Of a stretch of 64,000 nt of DNA, positions 24,492 through 33,151 are shown piece by piece. Position 1 is the stretch's first letter; each line of letters begins with the position of its first letter. The position numbers were made by a program, and so were the translations under genes. This stretch comes from CAVQBJ01 sp963710725 (GTDB lineage Bacteria; Actinomycetota; Thermoleophilia; Solirubrobacterales; Solirubrobacteraceae): assembly GCA_963710725.1 (NCBI GenBank), contig CAVQBJ010000001.1, forward strand, positions 682,001-746,000. Reading direction: 5' to 3'. Under the pieces are notes generated by a model. The model had not been told where the DNA came from. It saw only the letters and a list, made by a program, of their open reading frames with translations, and searched no databases.

Positions 24492-27212
24492 TCAGGCCCC
24501 GAGCCACGACGCGAGCCGGCTCATCAGCTCGTCGTCGAACGACGCGTCCCAGTCGCGGCTCCAGCGCACCGCGCTGCCCTGCCGGCGGCGCTCGTGGTCG
24601 TCGACGGCCGCCTCCGCCTCGGCGAGGGCGGCGACGATGCCGTCGAGCGTCGGCTCGCACGCGATCAGGTTCGGCGAGATGTCCGCGAGCGCGGCGGGCG
24701 TCTTGTTCTCGAAGCTGTTCGTGACCGTGAGCATCCCGGCCGAGGCCATCTCGATCGGCACCAGGCTGGGGTGGGGGGTGTACATCAGCGCCAGGCCGAC
24801 GTCGTGTTGGCGGAGCTGTCGAGCGTAGTCGTCCTGGGCGGCGCGCGGGAGCAGCTCGAGCACGGCGCCGCCGCCGAGGGCGACGCGGCGGCCGCCGTCG
24901 ACGGTGCCGATGCCGTGCAGTCGCCAGGCACCCTGGAAGCAGCCGCCCTGCAGCGCGCGGCTCAGTGCGATGACCCCGAGCTCGAACATGTTGCGCGCGG
25001 CGTGGGTCTCCGGACGGGCGTAGAACAGGAGGCTGCGCGACCGCCGGGCCGCCAGCTCGCCGTCGCGCGGCGGATCGATCGCGGTGATCGCGTTCTGAAA
25101 CGACGCGGACGCCGCATCGCCGGCGCTCGCGCCGCCGGCGTACACGCCGATCGCGTTCCGGCGGAAGTAGTCGCGCAGCAGCTCGGTCGAGAACAGCGCG
25201 TCGTGCTCGAAGCGGTAGGACTCGGCCGCGAGCGCCGCGAACGAGCCCATCGGGAAGGTGAACGGCTCGTACTCCTGGATGAGGTAGAGGAAGCGAGGCC
25301 CGCCGAGCGCCTGCACGGCGTCGTGCGCCACGTGGGCCGTCCACCACGTGGTCGCGATGAACCGGTCGCGGCGGCTCACCTCGAGGCCCGTGGACTCGCG
25401 CCCGAACGCGATCTCGACGTCGTCGAAGAGACCCTCCAGGCCGCTGTAGGACTCGATCGTCGACGTCCACGAGGGCGGCAGCGCGCCGACCGGATCGACG
25501 GTCACGATCCGCACGCGCAGGCCCCGCTCGGCCAGGCGCCGCGCGAGGTTGAACTTCGCGATGTAGCCGCCGAAGAAGTGCTCGAGATCGATCGTCGGGA
25601 TGAGCAGGTTCACGCGTGCCGGCGCGTCGTCGGCCACCGCGAGCGGCAGCGGCGCCGTCTTCTCGACGATCGTGCGGGCCGCGGCGCCCTCGAGCTCCAC
25701 GCGCCCGGGGAGGGGGGCGAGGCTCGGCGGCGGCAGCGCATCGAGGCGGAGATGGCGGGTCGGTCGCTCACGGGTCGTGGCCGCGAGCAGCCGTCGCCAG
25801 GCGAAGGCGTTGAAGAGCATCCACTCCGCGCCGAGCGTCTGCGGTCGCCCGACGAATTCGCGCGCGCCGCGCAGGGCGAGCACCGCGAGCGGCGCGATCG
25901 AGTCGTCGGCGCGCAGGAAGCGCTCGAGCGTGCGGCTCTTGTCCGGAGCCATGCGCGCGCCGCAGCGCATCTGCAGGATCGTCGCGAACTGGACGAGCCG
26001 GCAGACGTCGACGAAGTAGTGCAGCCGTCGCCTGCGGATGCGCTCGCGCGGGTCGCGTCGCAGCGCACCGAACCGCTCGCGCAGCGACACCATGCGGTTC
26101 GCGGCGGCGTGGCCGAGCGAGGCCTCGCCGTGCTGCACGTAGTCATACAGCGGGCGCTCGGTGAACGCGATCTCGCCGCGCGCCAGCGCCACGAGAGCGA
26201 TCCAGTGGTCGTGGAAGTGGGCGAACTGCGCCGGCGGGAACGGCAGCGCGTCCTCGAGCAGCTCGCGTCGCAGCAGCGATGCCGCGCCGGTCACCGAGTT
26301 GGCGACCAGCAGCGACAGCAGGTCGCTGTGGTTGTTATCGCGCTCGCGCCAGTACGTATCGCTCATCACGCGGCCGTCGCGATCGACGACCCGAGCGTCG
26401 CTGTAGACGAGCTCGGCGTCGCCGATCGCCTCGAGCAGCGCGGCGAGCTTGTCCGCGTGCCACTCGTCGTCCTGGTCGGCCATCGCGACGTACTCGGCTC
26501 CAGGTCCGGCCATCGACAGGGCGCGCTCGAAATTGCGGTAGAAGCCGAGGCGCCGCGGCGAGCGGGAGACGACGAAGCGCGGGTCGGAGCCGACCGCCGC
26601 CGAGAGCGCCTCGAACGACCGCGGGGCGCTGCAGTCGTCGCTGATCAGGCATACCCAGCGACGGTGCGACTGCGCGCGGATCGAGTCCAGCTGCCGCTCG
26701 AGCAGGTCGAGCGGGGGGTTGTAGGTCGCCATGCAGATCGCCACCAGCGGGCCGGCGGCGGCCGGCGGGTCGGCGGCCGCCTCGACCCCCGCGAGCCGGC
26801 GACGGACGGCGATGCGCCCGAGCGGCGCGGTGACGGCGGCGCCGCTCTGCAGCTCGGCGTGCACGAGCAGCTCGCACTCGCCGTCGCGCTCGCGCGGTCC
26901 GAAGCACGCGAGCCCCCAAAATCCGCTGCGGTAGCCGTGGAGTAGCGGGTCGTCGGCCGAACGGGGGTCGGCGTCGATGCCGGCCGTCGCGAAGGGGTCC
27001 AGACCGGGGTGCAGCGCCGCGAACAGATCGAGGCGCGGCATGCCGTGGGCCATGACCGGCTGGCGCTCGCCGTCGACGACGAGGCTGAGCGTCCGGACCG
27101 CCTCCTGCGGCGAGAAGCACGAGCCGCACACGAACAGCGCCGTCCCCGCGCCGACCGCCAGTTCGCGCGGCAGGGGGGCATCCAGACGCACGGTGAGAGT
27201 CGCGGGGCGCAC
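24492..27212 (-). CDS. Bifunctional glycosyltransferase: N-terminal module + GT2 + WsaF-like GT4
   Basis: A 906-residue protein. Residues about 1-145 form a beta-rich module of unknown role that also opens the protein at 30333-31847. Residues about 150-400 are a GT2 domain (ICMATYNPPLDLLERQLDSI, SDDCSAPRSF, and the DxD-like MADQDDEWHADKL) with a conserved HFHDHWIALVALA. From about 555 onward a second transferase begins with NLLIPTIDLEHFFGGYIAKFNLARRL and ends with HPSLVPIEMASAGMLTVTN, like the rhamnosyltransferase WsaF (GT4). The two domains probably add consecutive sugars to a lipid-linked glycan in the cytoplasm. The GTG at 27212 has a TAGTGT box 12 nt upstream. The acyltransferase follows 3 bp downstream. 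Confidence 0.87.
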   Translation of the reverse strand: MRPATLTVRLDAPLPRELAVGAGTALFVCGSCFSPQEAVRTLSLVVDGERQPVMAHGMPRLDLFAALHPGLDPFATAGIDADPRSADDPLLHGYRSGFWGLACFGPRERDGECELLVHAELQSGAAVTAPLGRIAVRRRLAGVEAAADPPAAAGPLVAICMATYNPPLDLLERQLDSIRAQSHRRWVCLISDDCSAPRSFEALSAAVGSDPRFVVSRSPRRLGFYRNFERALSMAGPGAEYVAMADQDDEWHADKLAALLEAIGDAELVYSDARVVDRDGRVMSDTYWRERDNNHSDLLSLLVANSVTGAASLLRRELLEDALPFPPAQFAHFHDHWIALVALARGEIAFTERPLYDYVQHGEASLGHAAANRMVSLRERFGALRRDPRERIRRRRLHYFVDVCRLVQFATILQMRCGARMAPDKSRTLERFLRADDSIAPLAVLALRGAREFVGRPQTLGAEWMLFNAFAWRRLLAATTRERPTRHLRLDALPPPSLAPLPGRVELEGAAARTIVEKTAPLPLAVADDAPARVNLLIPTIDLEHFFGGYIAKFNLARRLAERGLRVRIVTVDPVGALPPSWTSTIESYSGLEGLFDDVEIAFGRESTGLEVSRRDRFIATTWWTAHVAHDAVQALGGPRFLYLIQEYEPFTFPMGSFAALAAESYRFEHDALFSTELLRDYFRRNAIGVYAGGASAGDAASASFQNAITAIDPPRDGELAARRSRSLLFYARPETHAARNMFELGVIALSRALQGGCFQGAWRLHGIGTVDGGRRVALGGGAVLELLPRAAQDDYARQLRQHDVGLALMYTPHPSLVPIEMASAGMLTVTNSFENKTPAALADISPNLIACEPTLDGIVAALAEAEAAVDDHERRRQGSAVRWSRDWDASFDDELMSRLASWLGA

Positions 27213-27224
27213 TGACGCCGCGCC

Positions 27225-27230
27225 ACACTA
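27225..27230 (-). promoter_or_regulatory. Candidate -10 box TAGTGT, 12 nt from start 27212
   Basis: Minus strand TAGTGT, no clear -35; no Shine-Dalgarno before the GTG, so the leader would be very short. Confidence 0.4.
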
Positions 27231-27256
27231 CACCTGGCGGTGAGCGATCGACTCGG

Positions 27257-28258
27257 GTGCGCGCGTCGTCTACACTCGCCGCTCTCTTGGCCCGGCCTGA
27301 GGTGGACATCGATCCGTACGCGAACGACCCCGGTCACTGGGGGGCATCGCTCGTCAACCTCCACGAGCTGCTGCTGCCGATCCTCGACGCCGTGGCGGCG
27401 CGCTCGGTGCTCGAGATCGGCGCGTATGCCGGCGACGTGACCGGCCTGCTGCTCGACTGGGCGGTGACGTCGGGAGCGCGGATCTCGGCCGTGGACCCGG
27501 CGCCCCAGAAGGAGCTCGTCGCGCTCGACGAGGAGCGCTCCGATCTGCAGCTCATCCGCGCCACCAGCCACGAGGCGCTCGCCGAGGTGCCGATCGCCGA
27601 CGTCGTGGTCATCGACGGCGACCACAACTACTGGACGGTGAGCGAGGAGCTGCGGCTCATCGCCGAGCGCGCGGGCGCCACGCTGCCGCTGCTCCTGTTC
27701 CACGACGTCAGCTGGCCGCACGCGCGCCGCGACGACTACTTCGCGCCCGAGCTCGTCCCCGAGCATGACCGCCAGCCCACCGTCGAGGGCGGCGGCCTGT
27801 ACCCGGGCGAGCCGGGCCTGCGCCCGGGCGGGCTGCCCTACAAGTGGCCGGCGGCGCGCGAGGGCGGACCTCGCAACGGGGTGCTGACCGCGGTGGAGGA
27901 CTTCGTACAGGCGCGCGCGGACCTGCGCCTCGCGGTCGTGCCGGCGTTCTTCGGCCTCGGCGTGGCCTGGCCGCTCGCCGCCCCGTATGCCGACGCCGTG
28001 GCTGCGATCGTCGCGCCCTGGGACCGCCACCCGATGCTCGAGCGCCTCGAGGCCAATCGCGCCCTGCACCTCGCCTCCTCGCACTACATGATGGTCGAGG
28101 CCCACCGCTGGCAGCAGCGCAGCGCTCGTCAGGAGGAGCTGCTGCGCAAGCTGCTCGAGTCGAAGTCGTTCTCGGTGGCCGAGCGCATCTCGCGCCTGCG
28201 CCAGCGCGGACAGCCGGCGTTCTCCAAGGCCGACGTGCGGCGCGCGCTGTCGGACTAG
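27257..28258 (+). CDS. Class I SAM-dependent methyltransferase (Methyltransf_24-like)
   Basis: A protein of up to 333 residues. Motif I is SVLEIGAYAGDVTGLLLDWA, followed by ISAVDPAP (motif II) and VVVIDGDHNYWTV (motif IV with the D-x-D-H of cephalosporin-hydroxylase/TylF-like relatives), then LLLFHDVSWPHARRDDY. A C-terminal helical stretch with basic residues could be a membrane- or partner-binding tail. It probably methylates a sugar of the polysaccharide. The start is uncertain: GTG 27257 gives the longest frame, but a TACACT box at 27271-27276 lies inside it, so TTG 27287 or GTG 27302 may be the real start. It overlaps the next gene's stop by 4 bp (convergent). Confidence 0.8.
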   Translation: MRASSTLAALLARPEVDIDPYANDPGHWGASLVNLHELLLPILDAVAARSVLEIGAYAGDVTGLLLDWAVTSGARISAVDPAPQKELVALDEERSDLQLIRATSHEALAEVPIADVVVIDGDHNYWTVSEELRLIAERAGATLPLLLFHDVSWPHARRDDYFAPELVPEHDRQPTVEGGGLYPGEPGLRPGGLPYKWPAAREGGPRNGVLTAVEDFVQARADLRLAVVPAFFGLGVAWPLAAPYADAVAAIVAPWDRHPMLERLEANRALHLASSHYMMVEAHRWQQRSARQEELLRKLLESKSFSVAERISRLRQRGQPAFSKADVRRALSD

Positions 28259-29175
28259 GAGGCCCGGCCGCGACGTGCGGCCGCGGCCCGGCGCCAGGCG
28301 TTGACCCGCCGCAGCGGCGCCGTGATGCGCCAGCTCGCGCTCTCCGTCGCCTCGCTGAGGTCGTGCTCGAGCTGGCGGGCCCGCGCCTCGGCCTTCAGCT
28401 GCGTGGAGACCGACTGCACGCGGGTGACGGCGGCCTCGGCCTCGGCCCGCCGCGCGCGCTGACGCCAATCGCCGCCGGTCACGCCGACGCCCGGCATGCG
28501 ACCGTCCCATTTCTCGGCCACGCGCATGTGCGCCTCGATCCACGTCTCGGGATCGCTGACGAGATCGAGCGAGTGATGGTGGATGACCTTCAGGTCGGCG
28601 GTGGCCACCTTGTGCTCGGCCGCGCGGACCTGCAGGCAGAAGTCGAAGTCGTAGCCGTGCAGCTGACCGAGCGACTCGTCGAATCGCACGTTGCGCACCG
28701 TCCATGGCGACAGGCCGAGGACGAACCCGTCGACGGTGTCGACCTCGCCGGTGCGCGCGTACGGCGGCAGCTCGTGTCCGTTCCAGGAGAACGCGGGCAG
28801 CTCGCCGCCGCCGAGCTCGCCGTAGCGGTGGGTGAACGAGGCCCACGTCACCGAGCCCTCCCACCAGGCGATGCTGCGCACGCCGATCGCGCCGACGCAG
28901 CCGACGACGCCGACCTGCGGATCGCCGAGCGCCTCGCGCAGCTTCGCGCAGAACGCCGCGTCGACGATCTCGGCGTCCTGGTGGACGAGCACGAGCGCCT
29001 CGAGGTCCTCGCGCTCGGCGGCCATGTCCATGATCAGGTTGTAGCTGCGGAAGATCGACCCGGCCGCGGCGTGCGCGAAGACGACCGAGTCGGGCTCGGC
29101 CGCGAGGCGGATCCCCGGCTCGGCGCAGCGCCGGTACATGTCGGGGTCGGTGATCGAGCAGCCGAAGGCGATCAT
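28255..29175 (-). CDS. Glycosyltransferase family 2, StrF-like
   Basis: A 306-residue protein beginning MIAFGCSITDPDMYRRCAEPGI, the form typical of the StrF-type GT2 branch. ALVLVHQDAEIVDAAF contains the metal-binding acidic residues, VDGFVLGLSPWTVRNVRFDE is the acceptor loop, and LHGYDFDFCLQVR carries the late acidic motif. The C-terminal 60 residues are charged and coiled-coil-like. The ATG at 29175 overlaps the TGA of the TylF-like methyltransferase (ATGA), so the genes are coupled. Longer in-frame starts run through that gene and are rejected. The sugar transferred is unknown. Confidence 0.82.
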   Translation of the reverse strand: MIAFGCSITDPDMYRRCAEPGIRLAAEPDSVVFAHAAAGSIFRSYNLIMDMAAEREDLEALVLVHQDAEIVDAAFCAKLREALGDPQVGVVGCVGAIGVRSIAWWEGSVTWASFTHRYGELGGGELPAFSWNGHELPPYARTGEVDTVDGFVLGLSPWTVRNVRFDESLGQLHGYDFDFCLQVRAAEHKVATADLKVIHHHSLDLVSDPETWIEAHMRVAEKWDGRMPGVGVTGGDWRQRARRAEAEAAVTRVQSVSTQLKAEARARQLEHDLSEATESASWRITAPLRRVNAWRRAAAARRGRAS

Positions 29176-30269
29176 CGGCGCCCCACTCGGCTTCGCAGCC
29201 ACGTCTGGGCCGCCGAGCGCAGTCCGTCGCCGCGATCCACGGCCCGCTCGCGCGCGGCGCCGAGCCGGGCGCGGAGCTGCTCGAGCTCGCGGGTCAGCTC
29301 GAGCTCGCGCACGCTGGGCACGGCGCTTCGTGGCGGCCGCGACGGCGAGCCGAGCTCCGGTGGCGGGCTCGGCGCCGCGGGGCCCGCGATGGGCGCGCCG
29401 ACCGGAGCGCCGTGCTCGCGCCGCCAGCGCACGCATGTCCAATCGACCTGCTCGAGCGGCTCGGCGATGCCCTGCTCGCGGCGGAACTCGTCGACCGCCT
29501 CGCGACACTCGTCGAGCGCGCCGTAGTCGTCGACGATCAGCTGGCCGCCCACGCTGAGCCCCGGATAGAGCGCGTGCAGGGCGAGCCGCGTCGCCTCATA
29601 GGTGTCGCCGTCGAGGCGCACGATCGACCAGCGCCGCCCGGCGAGTGCGGGCAGCGTGTCGGCGAAGAAGCCGGGGATGAACTCGACGCCGCGGTCGAGG
29701 CCGAAGCGCAGGAAGTTGGCTTGAACCTCCTCGAGCGGGACGGAGAGGAAGTCGAAGACGGCGAGATCGCCGCCGTCGCCGCCGCGGTCGCTCGCGGGCG
29801 GGAAGCCGCGGAACGAGTCGGCCACCGACACCGTGCGGTCCTCGACGCCGAGCGCATCGAGGGTGGCCCGCATGAGGATCGACGCGCCGCCGCGCCAGGT
29901 GCCGGCCTCGATGAGGTCGCCCTCGACGCCGTCGCGCACGATCGACTCCACGCACGACTGCAGGTCGTCGAGGCGGGTCAGACCGACCATGCTCAGTCCC
30001 TGCAGCGGCCAGTCCATGCCGGCGCTGCGCAGGCGCAGACCCTCGTCCTCGATCTCCCGCGACATCACGAACCCGTCCTCGGTACGACCGACCGAGACCG
30101 TCGTCGACCCGCCGAGGTCGCACAGGATGAGCTTGAGTACATCGAGGTAGGCGCGGCGCAGCGCCTCGAGCTCCGCTCGAGGGGCCGCCGCGCGCGGTGA
30201 TCGGGCGGCCGCCAGGCCCGCCCGAGCGGCCGCCAGCTTCGGGGACTCGGAGGTGGGTGCGACCGTCAT
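29172..30269 (-). CDS. TylF/MycF-type O-methyltransferase
   Basis: A 365-residue protein whose central 220 residues match the macrocin-O-methyltransferase family, metal-dependent enzymes that methylate sugar hydroxyls. Seen: the SAM motif GDLIEAGTWRGGASILMRA, VSVADSFRGFP, IPGFFADTLPALAGRRWSIVRLDGDTYEATRLALHALYPGLSVGGQLIVDDYG split over the later motifs (VRLDGDTYE and IVDDYG supply the metal-binding acids). An Ala-rich N-terminal extension and a C-terminal Pro-rich linker with a charged helix (VRELELTRELEQLRARLG) are extra to the family. The ATG at 30269 has TATGAT 12 nt upstream. The StrF-like GT2 is coupled downstream. Confidence 0.88.
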   Translation of the reverse strand: MTVAPTSESPKLAAARAGLAAARSPRAAAPRAELEALRRAYLDVLKLILCDLGGSTTVSVGRTEDGFVMSREIEDEGLRLRSAGMDWPLQGLSMVGLTRLDDLQSCVESIVRDGVEGDLIEAGTWRGGASILMRATLDALGVEDRTVSVADSFRGFPPASDRGGDGGDLAVFDFLSVPLEEVQANFLRFGLDRGVEFIPGFFADTLPALAGRRWSIVRLDGDTYEATRLALHALYPGLSVGGQLIVDDYGALDECREAVDEFRREQGIAEPLEQVDWTCVRWRREHGAPVGAPIAGPAAPSPPPELGSPSRPPRSAVPSVRELELTRELEQLRARLGAARERAVDRGDGLRSAAQTWLRSRVGRR

Positions 30270-30281
30270 CGTGCGCCGCCG

Positions 30282-30287
30282 ATCATA
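30282..30287 (-). promoter_or_regulatory. Candidate -10 box TATGAT, 12 nt from start 30269
   Basis: Close to TATAAT; no -35 of consensus type at 16-18 bp. It shares the 63-bp divergent region with the box at 30315-30320. Confidence 0.5.
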
Positions 30288-30314
30288 TCTCCGCCGCCGC
30301 GCCCGGCCGGTCCA

Positions 30315-30320
30315 TAGCAT
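30315..30320 (+). promoter_or_regulatory. Candidate -10 box TAGCAT, 12 nt from start 30333
   Basis: Plus strand TAGCAT, with no clear -35 and no Shine-Dalgarno before the ATG. Confidence 0.45.
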
Positions 30321-30332
30321 CTGCCGCGCGCT

Positions 30333-31847
30333 ATGGCGGAGATCATCGACGACGAGCAGGTGCGCGCGGCCGCCCGGCGGGCGGGCCTCGACGTGGCGCT
30401 CGAGACTCCCCTGCCGGCCTCGCTGCCGGTGGGGATCGGCACCGCCCTCTTCTGCGCGGGGAGGTGCTCGGACCGCGAGCGGCCGGTCGTCGACCTGGAG
30501 ATCCTGGTCGACGGCGTGGCCCACCGGCCGCGGGCGGTGCGCATGCCCCGCCCCGATCTGGCCCGCGGTGCCGACGAGCACCGCTATCGCAGCGGCTTCT
30601 GGCTGACGGTGCCGGTCGCTGCCCACGAGCACCCGGGTGCCGCCGTGCTCGAGGCGGACGTGCGGCTCGCCGGCGGCGAGCGCACGATCGTGCCGCTCGG
30701 GCGGATCGCCGTCGTCGAGCCGCAGACGCCGGTCGTGGTCGCACGCCCCGAGCAGGAGGGCGCGGGGCTGATCGCGGTCTGCCTGGCCAGCTTCGACCCC
30801 GACCCCGAGCTGTTCGCCGTCCAGATCGAGTCGCTGCGCGCCCAGAGCGACGCGCGCTGGATCTGCCTCATCAGCGATGACTGCTCCGGACCGGACGCGT
30901 CGCGGCGGATCGCCGAGACGGTGGGCGACGATCCGCGCTTCGTCGTCTCGCGGTCGCCGAGGCGGCTCGGCTTCTACCGCAACTTCGAGCGCGCGCTGTC
31001 GATGGTCCCGCCCGAGGCCGAGCTCGTCGCGCTGTGCGACCAGGACGACCGCTGGTACCCCGACAAGCTGCAGGTGCTGCGAGGGTCGCTCGGCGACGCC
31101 GCGCTCGTGTACTGCGACCAGCGCCTCGTCGATCGCCACGGACGCGTCCTGCGCGAGACGATGTGGAAGGGGCGGCGCAACAACCACACCGATCTCGCCT
31201 CGCTGCTCATCGCCAACACCGTCACCGGGGCCGCGACGCTGTTCCGACGCTCGGTGGCCGAGCTGGCGCTGCCGTTCCCCGACTCGCCGGGGCTGCAATT
31301 CCACGACCACTGGATCGGCCTGGTGGCGCTCGCCGCCGGTGACGTCGCCTACGTCGATCGCCCGTTATACGACTACGTCCAGCACGGCGGCGCCGTGTTC
31401 GGCGACGTCACCGGCGATTCCGAAACGCCGCCGACGGCGGGCCGCCCGCGCCGGCGCCGGCGGCCCGCCCGGCGCTCGAGTGCCGGCTGGCGCGCCGCGT
31501 ACTTCTGCGGCTACCTCTCGCAGGTCGTGCAGGCGCAGACGTTGCTGGTCCGCTGCGCGGGAGCTCTCACGCCCGCCAAGCGCCGCGCACTGACGCGCCA
31601 CGTGGCGATCGAGCGCTCGCCGCGGCGGTTCGCGTGGCTCGCCCTGCGCCCGCTGCGCGCCGCGCTCGGGCACAACGAGACGCTCGGGAGCGAGGCGGGA
31701 CTGGCGCGCGGGATCCTGTGGCGATGGCTGATCGGGCCGCGGGCGAGCGCCTTCGCGCTGCTCGGGCGCGCGCGGAGCGACGCGACGTTCCCCGACCCCC
31801 TCGACTTCGAGCAGACGCGCCTGCGCCGCTGGCGCGCGCGGGCGTGA
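30333..31847 (+). CDS. GT2 glycosyltransferase with unknown N-terminal module
   Basis: A 504-residue protein, a clear paralogue of the first half of the fusion at 24492-27212. Residues about 1-140 are the shared beta-rich module (LPVGIGTALFCAGRCSD, RYRSGFWLTVPV, IVPLGRIAV). Residues about 148-360 are the GT2 domain (VCLASFDPDPELFAVQIESL, LISDDCSGPDASRR, ALCDQDDRWYPDKLQVL, LQFHDHWIGLVALA). The C-terminal 140 residues are basic and helical and may attach it to the membrane. Unlike the paralogue it has no GT4 half. It opens the transcript with the Wzt/Wzm exporter genes (17-bp gap), so it probably builds the exported glycan. Confidence 0.85.
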   Translation: MAEIIDDEQVRAAARRAGLDVALETPLPASLPVGIGTALFCAGRCSDRERPVVDLEILVDGVAHRPRAVRMPRPDLARGADEHRYRSGFWLTVPVAAHEHPGAAVLEADVRLAGGERTIVPLGRIAVVEPQTPVVVARPEQEGAGLIAVCLASFDPDPELFAVQIESLRAQSDARWICLISDDCSGPDASRRIAETVGDDPRFVVSRSPRRLGFYRNFERALSMVPPEAELVALCDQDDRWYPDKLQVLRGSLGDAALVYCDQRLVDRHGRVLRETMWKGRRNNHTDLASLLIANTVTGAATLFRRSVAELALPFPDSPGLQFHDHWIGLVALAAGDVAYVDRPLYDYVQHGGAVFGDVTGDSETPPTAGRPRRRRRPARRSSAGWRAAYFCGYLSQVVQAQTLLVRCAGALTPAKRRALTRHVAIERSPRRFAWLALRPLRAALGHNETLGSEAGLARGILWRWLIGPRASAFALLGRARSDATFPDPLDFEQTRLRRWRARA

Positions 31848-31864
31848 GAGGCTTTGGGCCGGCG

Positions 31865-33151
31865 ATGACCTTCCCCGACGAGAGCACGACGACGACGCTG
31901 GCCGAGACTCGCCGCCGCACGAGCGAGGGCCCGGTGGTCATCGACGTGCAGGGTCTGGACAAGAGCTTCCGCATCCCGCACGAGCGCATCGACTCGCTCA
32001 AGGAGCGGGCCGCGCACCCGTTCGCGCGACGCGGCCATCGCGAGCTGCAGGCCCTCGCCGGGATCTCCTTCGACGTGCACGAGGGCGAGTTCTTCGGCAT
32101 CGTCGGGCGCAACGGATCCGGCAAGAGCAGCCTGCTGAAGATCATGGCCTCGATCTACCGCGCCGATGCCGGGCGCGTGCGGATCGCCGGGCGGCTCGCG
32201 CCGTTCATCGAGCTCGGCGTCGGCTTCAACCCCGAACTGACCTCGCGCGAGAACGTCCTGCTCAACGGCGTGCTCATGGGCCTCGGCCGGCGCGAGGCGC
32301 GACGGCGGCTCGACGGCGTGCTCGAGTTCGCCGAGTTGCGCGAGTTCGCCGACCTCAAGCTGAAGAACTACTCGTCGGGGATGATGGTGCGCCTCGCCTT
32401 CGCCGTGATGGTCGAGGCCGACGCCGACATCATGCTCATCGACGAGGTGCTCGCGGTCGGCGACGCCGCCTTCGCGCAGAAGTGCATGGACGTCTTCCGC
32501 GAGAAGCGCAGCGCCGGGAAGACGATCGTGCTCGTCACGCATGACATGGCCACGGTGCAGGGGTTCTGCGACCGGGCGATGCTCATCCACGACGGCGAGC
32601 TGCGCTATATCGGCGACCCCGAGGAGGCCGCGCTGCGCTACTACCGTCTCAATTTCCACGGCGGCGAGGGCGCCGAGCGCGAGGCCCGCGACGGCGGCGT
32701 GCCCGACGTCAACGCCCGGCTCGTCGACGCCTGGATCGAGAACGAGGCCGGCGCGCGCGTCACCAGCATCGAGCAGGGCGAGCGGATCGGCGTGAACCTC
32801 GTCGTCGAGGCGCGCCACGAGCTCGCCAACCCGGTGTTCGCGCTGCACTTCCTCGATGCCGACGGCGTCGTCGTCTTCGGGTTCAACCGCTCGCTCGAGC
32901 TCGGTCCCGATGTGCCCGATCGGCTCGAGGCGGGCCAGCGCGTGCGCATCGCCGGGACGATCGAGAACCGACTGCTGCCCGGGCGTTACTTCGTCAACTG
33001 CTGGATCTCGCGCAATCGCAGCCAGGGTGATCTCGCCCTGCACGTGCTCAAGCTGCTCGACTTCGTCGTCTACGGCACGCGTCCGGGGCCGGGCCGCGTC
33101 TCGCTCGAGGACGACGTGCAGGCCGTGATCGAGAGGCCGGAGCGGCCGTGA
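31865..33151 (+). CDS. wzt: Polysaccharide ABC exporter, ATP-binding subunit (Wzt-type)
   Basis: A 428-residue ATPase that powers export of a lipid-linked polysaccharide through the permease encoded next to it. Walker A GRNGSGKS is at 81-88, the ABC signature YSSGM at 169-173, Walker B IMLIDE at 189-194, and the switch His in LVTHD follows. The C-terminal 150 residues form a Wzt_C-like beta domain (VVEARHELANPVFALHF, GRYFVNCWISRN), which in O-antigen exporters recognises the glycan end. ATG 31865 is the first start that gives the standard length; upstream in-frame starts overlap the GT2 gene. The stop overlaps the permease GTG (GTGA). Confidence 0.95.
   Translation: MTFPDESTTTTLAETRRRTSEGPVVIDVQGLDKSFRIPHERIDSLKERAAHPFARRGHRELQALAGISFDVHEGEFFGIVGRNGSGKSSLLKIMASIYRADAGRVRIAGRLAPFIELGVGFNPELTSRENVLLNGVLMGLGRREARRRLDGVLEFAELREFADLKLKNYSSGMMVRLAFAVMVEADADIMLIDEVLAVGDAAFAQKCMDVFREKRSAGKTIVLVTHDMATVQGFCDRAMLIHDGELRYIGDPEEAALRYYRLNFHGGEGAEREARDGGVPDVNARLVDAWIENEAGARVTSIEQGERIGVNLVVEARHELANPVFALHFLDADGVVVFGFNRSLELGPDVPDRLEAGQRVRIAGTIENRLLPGRYFVNCWISRNRSQGDLALHVLKLLDFVVYGTRPGPGRVSLEDDVQAVIERPERP

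Noticed and set aside
23352..26945. Very long open frame on the plus strand opposite the acyltransferase and the GT2-GT4 fusion
   Set aside because: High-GC coding DNA often leaves the opposite strand open. The translation is Arg/Ala/Gly/Glu-rich without domains, while the minus strand reads as two well-defined enzymes.
30270..30332. Consensus -35 boxes for the divergent promoters
   Set aside because: No TTGACA-like sequence lies 16-18 bp from either -10 box; only the -10 boxes are supported.
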